NCBI GenBank assembly: GCA_903939845.1
Contig: CAJAIJ010000053.1
Coordinates: 37,889 to 101,888, forward strand
Direction of reading: 5' to 3'
DNA: 64,000 nt
Origin: an uncultured Solirubrobacterales bacterium
GTDB taxonomy: Bacteria > Actinomycetota > Thermoleophilia > Solirubrobacterales > 70-9
Part shown: one piece after another, positions 21,830 through 31,142 of the stretch
Numbering within the stretch: position 1 is the first letter of the stretch
Layout: every line of letters begins with the position of its first letter
The notes under the pieces: model-generated
Told to the model about the DNA's origin: nothing
What the model saw: only the letters and a program-made list of their open reading frames with translations
Databases searched by the model: none
Program-made: the position numbers and the translations under genes

Positions 21830-22309
21830 GTGCGGCTCTGCTGCAAGTGCAACGAGGCGGCGATCGAGCCCAATACTGACCGGGATACCGGAATCTGCCG
21901 GGCATGTGAGCTCGAGCGCCAGGCCGCCGAACGCCCGCTTCTTCCCGACGCCCCCAATCTGGAGCGGGCGGAGGCTTTCATCGGGGAGTCTGGCTGGCGC
22001 CTCGCAAAGACGATGCTGGACATTCCGCACCAATATACGGTCAGGGATCTCGCTTCGCCGGATGCCGTCAAGACGACCGCCCGTGATCACTCGAGCTTCG
22101 AATGGTTCGTTCGATACGTGCGGGAGGCCGGAGTCCGAAAGCGCTGGGGCCCCCACCACAACACCTATCTGATCGTCGACGAGTGGGAGTACTGGACGAT
22201 GGGATATCCGGTTGAGAACACGACGATCATCAACCGACAGGCGGTGGGCCCGGGAGCGAAGGAGAGGATCGACGCCGAGGTCAGGGAAGCGTTACGGGGC
22301 CGGGGCTGA
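21830..22309 (+). CDS. Hypothetical protein with N-terminal zinc-ribbon-like cysteines
   Basis: 159 aa; CCKCN...CRAC; no recognised family; 7 bp after the preceding gene. Confidence 0.7.
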   Translation: MRLCCKCNEAAIEPNTDRDTGICRACELERQAAERPLLPDAPNLERAEAFIGESGWRLAKTMLDIPHQYTVRDLASPDAVKTTARDHSSFEWFVRYVREAGVRKRWGPHHNTYLIVDEWEYWTMGYPVENTTIINRQAVGPGAKERIDAEVREALRGRG

Positions 22310-22375
22310 GCGCTTCTCGGGCATGGAGATGCCGGCTCGTCTGAAGCCGAGACCGGACAGGACTACGATTGCCCT

Positions 22376-22714
22376 ATGGCAACTGCAGAGATCACCGTCA
22401 TCCCCATCGGGCGGGAAGGTGCCGGAATCGGAGACATTCTGGCTGAGGTTGCGCGCCACCTCGCGGCGCAGGATCGCGTCCGGTTCGAGATGCATGCCAT
22501 GGGGACCGACCTCGAGGGCGACGTCCCCGACATCCTCAAGCTGGCTGGCGAACTCCAGGAGATACCGCTGATGCTCGGAGTTCCACGGGTCTACACCGTC
22601 CTGAAGATCGACAATCGAGTCGACAGGGACCAGACATTGGAGGAGAAGGTGGCGTCGGTCGAGGCAAGAATCCTCGATTCCGATGGCCTCCCCTCCCCTA
22701 CTCCCCCGGAGTAA
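22376..22714 (+). CDS. MTH1187-family thiamine-binding protein
   Basis: MATAEITVIPIG...FEMHAMGTDLEGDVPDIL...GVPRVYTVLKIDNRVDRDQTLEEKVASV. Confidence 0.85.
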   Translation: MATAEITVIPIGREGAGIGDILAEVARHLAAQDRVRFEMHAMGTDLEGDVPDILKLAGELQEIPLMLGVPRVYTVLKIDNRVDRDQTLEEKVASVEARILDSDGLPSPTPPE

Positions 22715-24884
22715 CCCTGAAGGCGTCGAAGACGGAGTCGACCTGCCGCAGGCGTGAGATGCACTGCTTGAGCTGGCCCGTGTCACCGACCTCGACCACG
22801 AAACGGTTTTTGACCATCGGTGGGCTCGTCATGCAGGAGGCCGAGATGATGTTCACGCCGGCCTCGGCAAGGCTTCGGGAGAGATCCTCGAGTAGACGTG
22901 TGCGGTCGTAGGCATCGACCTGAACCTCGACCCTGAAGGTCGTCTCGTTATCGCCTTCCCAGGAGACTTCGACCATGCGCTCCGGGGTCTTCGAAAGCTC
23001 GCCTACGTTCCTGCAGTCCTCACGGTGCACCGTGATCCCGCGACCCAGTGAGACATAACCGACGATTCCATCGCCGGGTACGGGACGACAGCACTTCGCC
23101 AGCCTGAGCGAAACGTTCTGCTGCCCGTCCACGACGATGCCGAAGTCGGATGCCTCGCGAGCCTTCTCGCGACGCTCGGTGCCGGCGACTCCCGAACTTG
23201 GGCCGGGCTCCATGACCTCGCCACTTCGGAGCCTCTGCATCAGCTTCGTCGCCGTGGTGCGAGACGAAATCTTTCCCTGACCGAGTGCGATGTAGAAATC
23301 GTCGGCCTTCCGGAAACCCATCTCCCGCATGATGTCGGCCAGGATCGGGGAGCCAGAGAAGTGCTGTGGAGGCAGGTCAGCCTTCTTCAGCGCCCTCCCG
23401 AGGGCCTCTCTCCCCTTGCGCTCGGCGTCCTCTCTGCTCTCCTCACGAAACCAGGCGCGGATCTTGTTCCTGGCCCTGCTGGTCGTCACCAGCGTCAACC
23501 AGTCCCTCGAAGGGCCCCTCTCCTTCTTGGAGGTCATGACCTCGACGATGTCACCTGACTTCAGTTGATAGTGGAGTGGGACGATCGTTCCGTTGACCTT
23601 GGCGCCGACACAGCGATGGCCGACGTCGGTATGGATCGAGTATGCGAAGTCGAGCGGTGTCGCGCCGGCGCTCAGGCTCTTCACCTCACCCTTCGGGGTA
23701 AAGACATAGACCTCGTCCTCGAAGAGATCGATCTTCAGTGACTCGAGGAACTCGGAGGGATCCTGATCTCCCCCCTCTTCCACGAGTTGCGTCAGCCAGG
23801 GCATCGGGCCACCATCGCCACCCTGCGAGGCACCCTCCTTGTAAGCGACGTGGGCGGCAATCCCGTACTCGGCCAGCCGATGCATGTCCCTGGTCCGGAT
23901 CTGGATCTCCAGCGGTTTACCGTCGATGCCGGCAACGGTGGTGTGGAGCGCCTGATAGAGGTTGGCCTTCGGCATCGCCACGTAGTCCTTGAATCGCCCT
24001 GGCAGGGGCTTCCAGAGCGAGTGGATCACTCCGATCGCTCCGTAACAGTCCTTGACCGAGTCGACGAGCACCCGCATCGCGGTCAAGTCGAGGATCTCGT
24101 TGAACTCGCGATCCTTGGTAACCATTTTCTTGTGGATCGAATAGAAGTGCTTGGGGCGCCCCGAGATGTCGGACGGAATGCCGTTCTTCTCGAGCTCCAC
24201 GGTCAGGAAGTCCCGCGCCCGTTCGACCAGATCCTCCCGCTCGGCCCTCTGCCGGCCGACCAGCTGTTTGATCTCGGTGTATTTACGTGGATGGAGAGTC
24301 GCGAAGGCCAGGTCTTCGAGCTCCCACTTGAGCTTGTGGATGCCGAGTCGATGTGCGAGCGGGGCGTAGATCTCGAGCGTCTCCCGTGACTTCGCGATCT
24401 GCTTCTGCTTGGGCAGCGAACCCAGCGTCCTCATGTTGTGGAGGCGATCGGCCAACTTGATCAGGATCACCCTGATGTCCGAAGCCATCGCGACGATCAT
24501 CTTCCGGTAGTTCTCGGCCTGCCGTTCGTCCCGACTCTCGAAGGTGACCTCGGTCAGCTTGGTAACTCCATCGACCAGGTTTGCGACCCGGCTTCCGAAG
24601 GAAGCTTCGATCTCCTCGAGGCTGGCCGAAGTGTCTTCGACCGTATCGTGGAGCAGTGCGGCGCAGACCGTCTCCGTGTCCACCCCGAGCTCGAGGCAGA
24701 TCCTCGCAACGCCTACCGGATGGGTGATGAACTCATCGCCGGACTTCCTCTTCTGGTCGCCGTGATGAAGGCAGGCGAAGGCGAAGGCCGATGAAATTGC
24801 AACGGTGTCGACCCGGTCGGAGTCATCGCCACCGGCCCGCGCGGAGCCTCCCTCAGAGGCGACCGCGACGAGATCGTCCAGCAT
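22698..24884 (-). CDS. relA: Bifunctional (p)ppGpp synthetase/hydrolase (RSH)
   Basis: 728 aa; HDTVEDT HD domain, synthetase, TGS (VYVFTPKGEVKSL) and C-terminal ACT domain. Confidence 0.96.
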   Translation of the reverse strand: MLDDLVAVASEGGSARAGGDDSDRVDTVAISSAFAFACLHHGDQKRKSGDEFITHPVGVARICLELGVDTETVCAALLHDTVEDTSASLEEIEASFGSRVANLVDGVTKLTEVTFESRDERQAENYRKMIVAMASDIRVILIKLADRLHNMRTLGSLPKQKQIAKSRETLEIYAPLAHRLGIHKLKWELEDLAFATLHPRKYTEIKQLVGRQRAEREDLVERARDFLTVELEKNGIPSDISGRPKHFYSIHKKMVTKDREFNEILDLTAMRVLVDSVKDCYGAIGVIHSLWKPLPGRFKDYVAMPKANLYQALHTTVAGIDGKPLEIQIRTRDMHRLAEYGIAAHVAYKEGASQGGDGGPMPWLTQLVEEGGDQDPSEFLESLKIDLFEDEVYVFTPKGEVKSLSAGATPLDFAYSIHTDVGHRCVGAKVNGTIVPLHYQLKSGDIVEVMTSKKERGPSRDWLTLVTTSRARNKIRAWFREESREDAERKGREALGRALKKADLPPQHFSGSPILADIMREMGFRKADDFYIALGQGKISSRTTATKLMQRLRSGEVMEPGPSSGVAGTERREKAREASDFGIVVDGQQNVSLRLAKCCRPVPGDGIVGYVSLGRGITVHREDCRNVGELSKTPERMVEVSWEGDNETTFRVEVQVDAYDRTRLLEDLSRSLAEAGVNIISASCMTSPPMVKNRFVVEVGDTGQLKQCISRLRQVDSVFDAFRVTPGE

Positions 24885-24925
24885 CGCTCGCTGGTGAGGG
24901 GTGAGATTCGCCCCCTCTCCGGTCT

Positions 24926-27505
24926 CTAGCTTCTCTGATTTTCCGACTGCCTGATGAATGAAATCTGCTCCTCTTGAATACGTGCAAGCTTCCGGAACTC
25001 GGCCGAACTATCGAGATCTACCTCCTTCGAGGATACGACCTCGAGGCCACGATCGGGCCCGATTCCTTCGCTGGTGACGATCCCGGCCTCCAGCATCACC
25101 GTGACAAGGGTCGCGGCCCGCTCCGGGGACCTCGCTACATCGGAGGATCCCTGGAGGGCGTCCAGCAGGCCCGAACCGACGAGGGCCCCGGCCTCGAGGA
25201 TCTGCCGATAGAGAACCCTGAGTCTGGGAACGGGATCACTGCGTTCGGCGACTGCCGCCAGTGAGAACGCGAGCGATGCCCGGTCCTCGACCCGATGAAC
25301 TCTGGCTCCGGACGCTCCGGCTCTCGCCAGGTCCTCCTCCGACGAGGGCGAGTCGAAAACGACGACCTCTTCGAAGGGCTCGGCGAGGCCAGGCGAAAGC
25401 GCCAGGGTCTCGAAATCGAGCAGCACCACCTGGTGATCTCCCGATCCCTTGCCGGGGCTGAGCGACTCGATCGGGCTCCCGGACCAAAGACCACAGACGG
25501 CATCGACTCCGGCCTCGACCGGATGCGGGATGAATCGCCCGATGGCCCCTCCACCCAATGTGATCCACCTGCGAAAGGCCTCGGCCGTGAGGACCAGGGC
25601 GCGGGAACCTGATGAGACGATCTGAGCCATGGCGGCCTCGGCCGACCCCGGCCAGACGACGACATCCTTCGGCCGGCCCTCGAAGGCCCTGGGGAAGACC
25701 AGTGGATCCCCGGCCAGCGCTGCCTCGAAACGCTCCCTCCACTCGGCATCGTCGGCCGACTCCAGAGGCCCGGAGTCGTCGTCCGGCCGAGGCGCGACAC
25801 CGGTCACCTGAAACCGGGGCCCCGAAGTGCCCTTCCAGTGGTTGATCGACAGTTCACCGAGCAGATCGAGAGGGGCGTCCTTCGAACCCGGAAAGGAGTT
25901 GCGACCGAAGGCCAGCCCGGCCGCCCGGTGGCCGCCCGAGACGATCGAAAAACGGCAGTGCTTTCCCTCGCCCATCTCTCTAACGTCCTCGACTCTGGCA
26001 CTGGGAATGACGAGACAGGGTGCACGGTTGCCGTTGCCGAAAGGCTCGAGCCTGGAAAGCTGCTCGGCTGCTTCGATGTCGACATCGCTACCTCCGACGA
26101 AGGCATCGACCGTAGGCGTGATGGTCACCGGACCGCCGCCGGTCCTCGCTGCCACTGCCCGGTCCAGTTCGACCCGCAGCTGGTCGATCCGATCCTCAGG
26201 GACAGTTAGACCGGCAGCGGCCTTGTGACCTCCGAAAGTCACCAGGAGGTCAGCGACTTCGGAAATCGCGTCATGCAGGTCGAGTCCGGGAACGCTGCGA
26301 GCCGACCCCTTTCCGATGCCGTCGGCCATCGAAATGACGACCGCGGGCAGGCCGTGCTCGCGGGAGAGTCGAGCTGCGACGATGCCGACGACCCCGGCGT
26401 GCCAGCCCTCTCCGGCTACGACGATCACGGATGCGTCGTCGCCATGGGTCCCCTGGAATTCGCGTTCGGCCTCGGCTTCGACCTGGCGTTCCACGGCCTT
26501 GCGTTCGGCGTTGGCTCTGGAAAGCTCCTTTCCGATCTCTCCGGCCCTAATCGGGTCGTCGGTCAGAAAGAGCTCCACCCCGGCATCGGCCCGATACATC
26601 CGCCCGACGGCATTGATCCGCGGACCCAGGCGGAAACCGAAGTCTTTGGACGAAAGCGCGACCGGTTCGACGCCTGACGCCGACATCAGTGCCCTCATCC
26701 CGAGACGACCACCCCGCCTGGCGACCGCAGTCCCTTCCCGCACCAGGGTTCGGTTCTCGCCATCCAGAGGCATCATGTCGGCGACCGTCGCCAGGGCCAC
26801 CAGGTCGAGGTCTGCCTCGTCACCGGCAGGATCGAGGCCGGCAACCTCCCGAATCACGGAGGCCAGCTTGGCTGCAACACCGGCCCCGCAGAGGTGCGGG
26901 TAGGGATATTCATTGAGCACCGGGTGCAGGAGAGGGCAGTCAGGGAGCTCATCTCCGAACTGATGGTGATCGGTTATCACGATCTCCATCCCGAGGCTCC
27001 GCGCAAGTTCGGCTTCGGCCACCGAATTGATCCCGCAATCGACGGTCACGATCAGGTCGGTACCCCTTGCGGCGAGCGTTTCGATCAGATCCGGGTTGAG
27101 GCCGTAACCCTCGGTTATCCGATCCGGAATGAGCCAGTCGCAATCGCCTCCCAGACCCCTCAGGAGATCGACCAGTATCGCCGTGGCGCAGACGCCGTCG
27201 GCGTCGTAGTCGCCATAGATGGTCACCTTCCGACCCGACCTCACGGCTTCGAGAACCGTCCCGGCGATCGGAACGATCCCGTCGAAGTCGGTAGCCGGGT
27301 GCCGTTCGGCCGCTTCGAGGAAGGTTGCGGCCTCCTCCGAAGACCTGAATCCCTTGCGGACGAGAGTCGTGGCGCTCGGCAGACCTACACCGAGCTCTCG
27401 GTCGAGACCGATGGCCTCGTCGAGGCTGAACGGCTCGGGCCTGAAGACGGGCGACTCGCCTACGAGCCGGGCTCCGGTTCGGTGGACTCGAAGTCTTCCT
27501 GCTTC
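24926..27505 (-). CDS. recJ: Single-stranded-DNA-specific exonuclease RecJ
   Basis: VTIYGDYDADGVCATAIL (DHH), VTDHHQFGDELPDC, SARSVPGLDLHDAI, FGGHKAAAGLT. Homology-like N-terminus (LDRELGVGLPSATTLVRKGFRSSEEAATFLEA) extends upstream of the first canonical start (GTG 27244) with no ATG/GTG/TTG; 27505 is the limit of the open frame, not a start call. Confidence 0.9.
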   Translation of the reverse strand, partial: EAGRLRVHRTGARLVGESPVFRPEPFSLDEAIGLDRELGVGLPSATTLVRKGFRSSEEAATFLEAAERHPATDFDGIVPIAGTVLEAVRSGRKVTIYGDYDADGVCATAILVDLLRGLGGDCDWLIPDRITEGYGLNPDLIETLAARGTDLIVTVDCGINSVAEAELARSLGMEIVITDHHQFGDELPDCPLLHPVLNEYPYPHLCGAGVAAKLASVIREVAGLDPAGDEADLDLVALATVADMMPLDGENRTLVREGTAVARRGGRLGMRALMSASGVEPVALSSKDFGFRLGPRINAVGRMYRADAGVELFLTDDPIRAGEIGKELSRANAERKAVERQVEAEAEREFQGTHGDDASVIVVAGEGWHAGVVGIVAARLSREHGLPAVVISMADGIGKGSARSVPGLDLHDAISEVADLLVTFGGHKAAAGLTVPEDRIDQLRVELDRAVAARTGGGPVTITPTVDAFVGGSDVDIEAAEQLSRLEPFGNGNRAPCLVIPSARVEDVREMGEGKHCRFSIVSGGHRAAGLAFGRNSFPGSKDAPLDLLGELSINHWKGTSGPRFQVTGVAPRPDDDSGPLESADDAEWRERFEAALAGDPLVFPRAFEGRPKDVVVWPGSAEAAMAQIVSSGSRALVLTAEAFRRWITLGGGAIGRFIPHPVEAGVDAVCGLWSGSPIESLSPGKGSGDHQVVLLDFETLALSPGLAEPFEEVVVFDSPSSEEDLARAGASGARVHRVEDRASLAFSLAAVAERSDPVPRLRVLYRQILEAGALVGSGLLDALQGSSDVARSPERAATLVTVMLEAGIVTSEGIGPDRGLEVVSSKEVDLDSSAEFRKLARIQEEQISFIRQSENQRS

Positions 27506-27747
27506 TCACCGATCTTGTAGATGATCCAGACGCCGATCAGGAACCCCGGAATCGCGGCGAAGAAGGTGATCAGATCGGTCTCTCCGATCGACCTCCCGAG
27601 CGCCGCCTGAACGATCGCGCCGCTCACGACGGCTCCGACCATCGCCCCGAGGAAAGCTCCGACTATTCCCTGCCAGAAACGATCGGGAACGAAGATCGTG
27701 AGGTGCCAGAGGGCGATGCCGACCATTATCCAGACCACTATTGCCAT
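27460..27747 (-). CDS. Small membrane protein (GlsB/YeaQ-like)
   Basis: 95 aa, glycine-rich hydrophobic segments GIVGAFLGAMVGAVVSGAI. Confidence 0.7.
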   Translation of the reverse strand: MAIVVWIMVGIALWHLTIFVPDRFWQGIVGAFLGAMVGAVVSGAIVQAALGRSIGETDLITFFAAIPGFLIGVWIIYKIGEKQEDFESTEPEPGS

Positions 27748-27748
27748 C

Positions 27749-30523
27749 TCAGACCGTCCCTCCCGGTGTCGCCGGCTGGCCGTCGCTCTCGGCCTGTCCG
27801 GATCCCTCGTCGTCCGTCTTCGAAACCTCGAGGTCGGACGCGAAAGAGGGAACGTAGCCCTGGGTCTCGATCTGCTGCCTCGCGCGACGGCGGAATGCCG
27901 GTTCGCGGTCCTTCCAGAGCGCCAGAACCGGTGAAGCGATGAAGATCGACGAATAGGTCCCGGAGGTGATCCCGACCAGGATGGCGATCGCGAAAGCCGT
28001 CAGGGTCTCGCCGCCGAAGATGAGGAGCGCGAGGACACCGAAAAGGGTCGAGAAGCTGGTGACTATGGATCTGGTCAAGACTTCGTTCATCGACTTGTTC
28101 ACGACCTGGGAGAAGGTCGCCCTGGGCATGGTCGGTTGGTTCTCACGTATTCGGTCGAACACGATGATCGTGTCGTAGAGCGAGTATCCGAGGATCGTCA
28201 GGAAGGCTGCGACCGTTGCGCTCGAGACCTCGGCACCGATGAGGGCGTAGATCCCGAGTGCGATCAGGATGTCGTGCAGGATCGCGATGAGGACGGGGAC
28301 CGTGTACTTGGCTCCAAATCGAACCGCGATGTAGCCAGCAATAAGAAGCAGCGAGAAGATGAGGGCGAGCCCGGCGCTTCGGATCACCGACTGTCCGAAG
28401 GTCGGACCGACGCTGGTGCTGCTGAAACCACCGGATCCAAGGCCGAGCTCCTGCGTGATCCTCTCCTTGACGCTGACCAGACCTTCCGGACCGAGGGTCG
28501 AACTCCTCAGCTGGAAGACCTGTCCTCCCAGGGCCGGGTTGTCGACCTTCTGGATCTTTGCGTCCCCGAGGCCGACCGGTGCAACGACCTCCCGGAGCTG
28601 TTCAGTCGTGGTCGGTTTCTTCACGGCGACCTCGATCCTCGTGCCGGACTCGAAGTCGATGCCGAAGTTGAGACCGTTGATCGTCAGTGCCAGCGCTCCG
28701 ACGGTGAGGATCGCGGCCGACAGGGCGAAGAGCATCCGGGCACGGCCCATGAAGTCGAAATGCCAGCGCTGCTTGCCCTCGACACCGCCGAGGAGCTTGC
28801 CCGACCTGAATGCCTTCGTATTGCTCACTGCCCCCAGCAGGGCCTGGGTGAAGACCACCGCCGTGAGCAGCGAGACAATCGTCCCGACTCCGAGAGTGAA
28901 GGCGAATCCCTTGATGCCCGACGTCGCGAGCACGAAGAGGATGAAGGCGGTCAGGAGGACGACGACGTTTGCGTCGATGATCGTCCCGATCCCCCGCTTG
29001 TATCCGATCGAGACGGCAGAGGCGACCGGTCTGCCCGCCCTCAACTCTTCCTTTATTCGTTCGAAGATGACGATGTTCGAGTCCGCAGCGACTCCGATCG
29101 TGAGAACGAGACCGGCGATCCCGGGCAGGGTCAGCGTGATCGGGATCAGCTTGACCAGAGCAAAGAAGATCAGGGCGTAAGCAAGGAGTGCCAGGGATGC
29201 GACCAGGCCCAGGAACCGGTACATCGCGATCAGGAAGATGATCACCAGCAGAAGACCGACAGCGAGAGCGGTCTCGCCCTGGGTCAGGGCTTCCTGCCCG
29301 AGGCTCGCCGATATCTGACTCTGGCTGATCAGCTTGAGGTCGATCGGGAGCGCGCCCCTCTGCAGATACTCCGCGAGCTCCTGGGCCTCTTCGATGTCGA
29401 AGGAGCCCGAGATCTGTGCACCGGTCCTTCCGTCGATCCCGTCCGGGTTCTCCTGGAAGTTGATGATCGGCCGGGTTACGACCTGATTGTCGAGCACGAT
29501 CGCAAACTTGCCGGAGAGGGCAGACGCGGTGTTTGCATCCACCGGACCGATGGCCCGGGCCTGTCCGTCCTGGGCGATCCGCCTGGTTATCTCCTGGAAG
29601 GCCTCGCGCCCCTTGTCGGTGAATTCGAAGGTGACGTTGGGCTGGTTGGTGGCAGGGTCCGTCTGCTGGTTGGGATCCCTGATGTCATCGCCCGAGAGCT
29701 CGGCTCGATCGGTGATGACGAAGTAGGCCTCCTGCGACGGATCGTTTACCGACCTGCCGGTCGCCGGGTCGGTGGGGAGTTCACTGACGACCGCAGTTCC
29801 CTGGGGAACCTTCTTGACGATCCCGTCCTTGGGCAGAGGCTTCCCCTGCTCGTCGAAGTAGAGGTCGGCCTTCTCAGTGACCGGGCCCGAGAGAAGTTCG
29901 TGCTTGTCGTCGTCGGTGAAGAGGTAGTACTTGTCGCCGCTGGCACAGAGTCCCTCGCACTCTTCATCGCTCAGCCTCGGCTGCTTCGAGGCAAGCTCGA
30001 CCGCATCCCACATCGTCGGTTCGGCGCCCTCGCGGATGAAGTTGTTGTTGAAGCCTTCGGTCGGGAGACGGCCGGCGTCGATCCACTTCTGACGCTGCTG
30101 GCGGAATGTTCCGTCATCAGACTGGCCGAGAACCGGGTTGAGTACCGAGGCCGGGCCGACGAGGTTGTTGTCCCAGTCGTAGAAAGAGAGTTTGGCCGGA
30201 CGGGTCGCACACTCAGTTGCCTTGCCGAGACTGCTGGCTCCCGGAATTCCCACCGCGATCTGATCGCGCCCGAGACGCGAGATCTCGATCTCGGAAACAC
30301 CGAGCCGGTCGCAGCCGGAACGGATGATGTCGACGGACCGATCCATGGCCTCGTTCGTGACTTCCTTGACCTGTGGTGTCGGGCGGCCCTGGAGCGTGAG
30401 TTCGATTCCGCCCTTGAGGTCGAGGCCGAGCTGGGTAGGACGATTCAAGACGACTAGAGCCGACCCGATCAGGATTCCTGCCACGAACAGCAGGATGAAT
30501 ATGTTCAGGCGCCTGCCTCCCAC
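27749..30523 (-). CDS. secDF: Fused protein translocase subunit SecDF
   Basis: 924 aa; SecD half (LGLDLKGGIELTL... GVAADSNIVIFERIKEELRAGR) followed by SecF half (FGIDFESGTRIEV... YSLYDTIIVFDRIREN). Confidence 0.95.
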   Translation of the reverse strand: MGGRRLNIFILLFVAGILIGSALVVLNRPTQLGLDLKGGIELTLQGRPTPQVKEVTNEAMDRSVDIIRSGCDRLGVSEIEISRLGRDQIAVGIPGASSLGKATECATRPAKLSFYDWDNNLVGPASVLNPVLGQSDDGTFRQQRQKWIDAGRLPTEGFNNNFIREGAEPTMWDAVELASKQPRLSDEECEGLCASGDKYYLFTDDDKHELLSGPVTEKADLYFDEQGKPLPKDGIVKKVPQGTAVVSELPTDPATGRSVNDPSQEAYFVITDRAELSGDDIRDPNQQTDPATNQPNVTFEFTDKGREAFQEITRRIAQDGQARAIGPVDANTASALSGKFAIVLDNQVVTRPIINFQENPDGIDGRTGAQISGSFDIEEAQELAEYLQRGALPIDLKLISQSQISASLGQEALTQGETALAVGLLLVIIFLIAMYRFLGLVASLALLAYALIFFALVKLIPITLTLPGIAGLVLTIGVAADSNIVIFERIKEELRAGRPVASAVSIGYKRGIGTIIDANVVVLLTAFILFVLATSGIKGFAFTLGVGTIVSLLTAVVFTQALLGAVSNTKAFRSGKLLGGVEGKQRWHFDFMGRARMLFALSAAILTVGALALTINGLNFGIDFESGTRIEVAVKKPTTTEQLREVVAPVGLGDAKIQKVDNPALGGQVFQLRSSTLGPEGLVSVKERITQELGLGSGGFSSTSVGPTFGQSVIRSAGLALIFSLLLIAGYIAVRFGAKYTVPVLIAILHDILIALGIYALIGAEVSSATVAAFLTILGYSLYDTIIVFDRIRENQPTMPRATFSQVVNKSMNEVLTRSIVTSFSTLFGVLALLIFGGETLTAFAIAILVGITSGTYSSIFIASPVLALWKDREPAFRRRARQQIETQGYVPSFASDLEVSKTDDEGSGQAESDGQPATPGGTV

Positions 30524-30534
30524 GAGCGGGGAGT

Positions 30535-31023
30535 CTATCCCTCGGGGGTGAAGATGATCAGGAGACCACCATCGTCGTCATAGGCCGGAAAGACGTCCGC
30601 GACGGCCTCGGCGACCGTCGGCTTGCCGACGTTTAGTGCGACTCGCTTTCCCAGAGACCTCACACCCCATTCCAGAGAGGTCTCGATCGGATCGGTGAAA
30701 CCGTCGCCATTGGTGTCGCTTCCGGCTCCACCGTCACCTGTATCGCGCCACTGCAGAGCCAGGGCCTCCCCGAGGGCCCGACCGATCACGTCCTCGTCGT
30801 GGAGTCCGGTCAACTCGAAACTGCCCTTGCCCGCATCGAGGATGCGGCCCTTCTGATCGCAGACGAAAAAGGCGGCATTCGGGGCCGGGTAGTAGTCGTC
30901 GAGGAGTTCGAACACGAAACCGAACCCGCACTTCGAACACCCCTTCGGTCGGGTGCTGAAACCGGCGGTCCGCTCGCCCCCGGTTTCACGACTCCCACAG
31001 CTTGGACAGATGAAGAAAGGCAC
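30535..31023 (-). CDS. Zinc-ribbon plus PAS-like protein with an EF-hand-like loop
   Basis: FFICPSCG...CSKCGFG; AAFFVCDQKGRILDAGKGSFELTG PAS-like; DTNGDGFTDPIE insert. Confidence 0.72.
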   Translation of the reverse strand: MPFFICPSCGSRETGGERTAGFSTRPKGCSKCGFGFVFELLDDYYPAPNAAFFVCDQKGRILDAGKGSFELTGLHDEDVIGRALGEALALQWRDTGDGGAGSDTNGDGFTDPIETSLEWGVRSLGKRVALNVGKPTVAEAVADVFPAYDDDGGLLIIFTPEG

Positions 31024-31142
31024 GGGCCGAAGGCTAGCCGAGCCGGTCGTCGTCTGTCGTCGGACGGGAGCCGGTATCTTGCGCCGGGAGAGGGACGGCC
31101 CGTCCGGGCAACCGTGTCATTCAAGGGAGAGGGTTCGAGTAA

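Noticed and set aside
28136-30457. 773-aa plus-strand ORF opposite secDF
   Set aside because: Antisense shadow; composition (DR/ED-rich) not protein-like, whereas the secDF frame is unambiguous.
31090-31142. BASS gene leader contains GAGAGGGACGGCCCGTCCGGGCAACC, resembling part of an S-box
   Set aside because: No AAGGTGC/AAATCC core, no P1 closing pair, and too short before the start codon; likely chance similarity plus a GGACGG/CCGTCC hairpin. An Infernal run would settle it.
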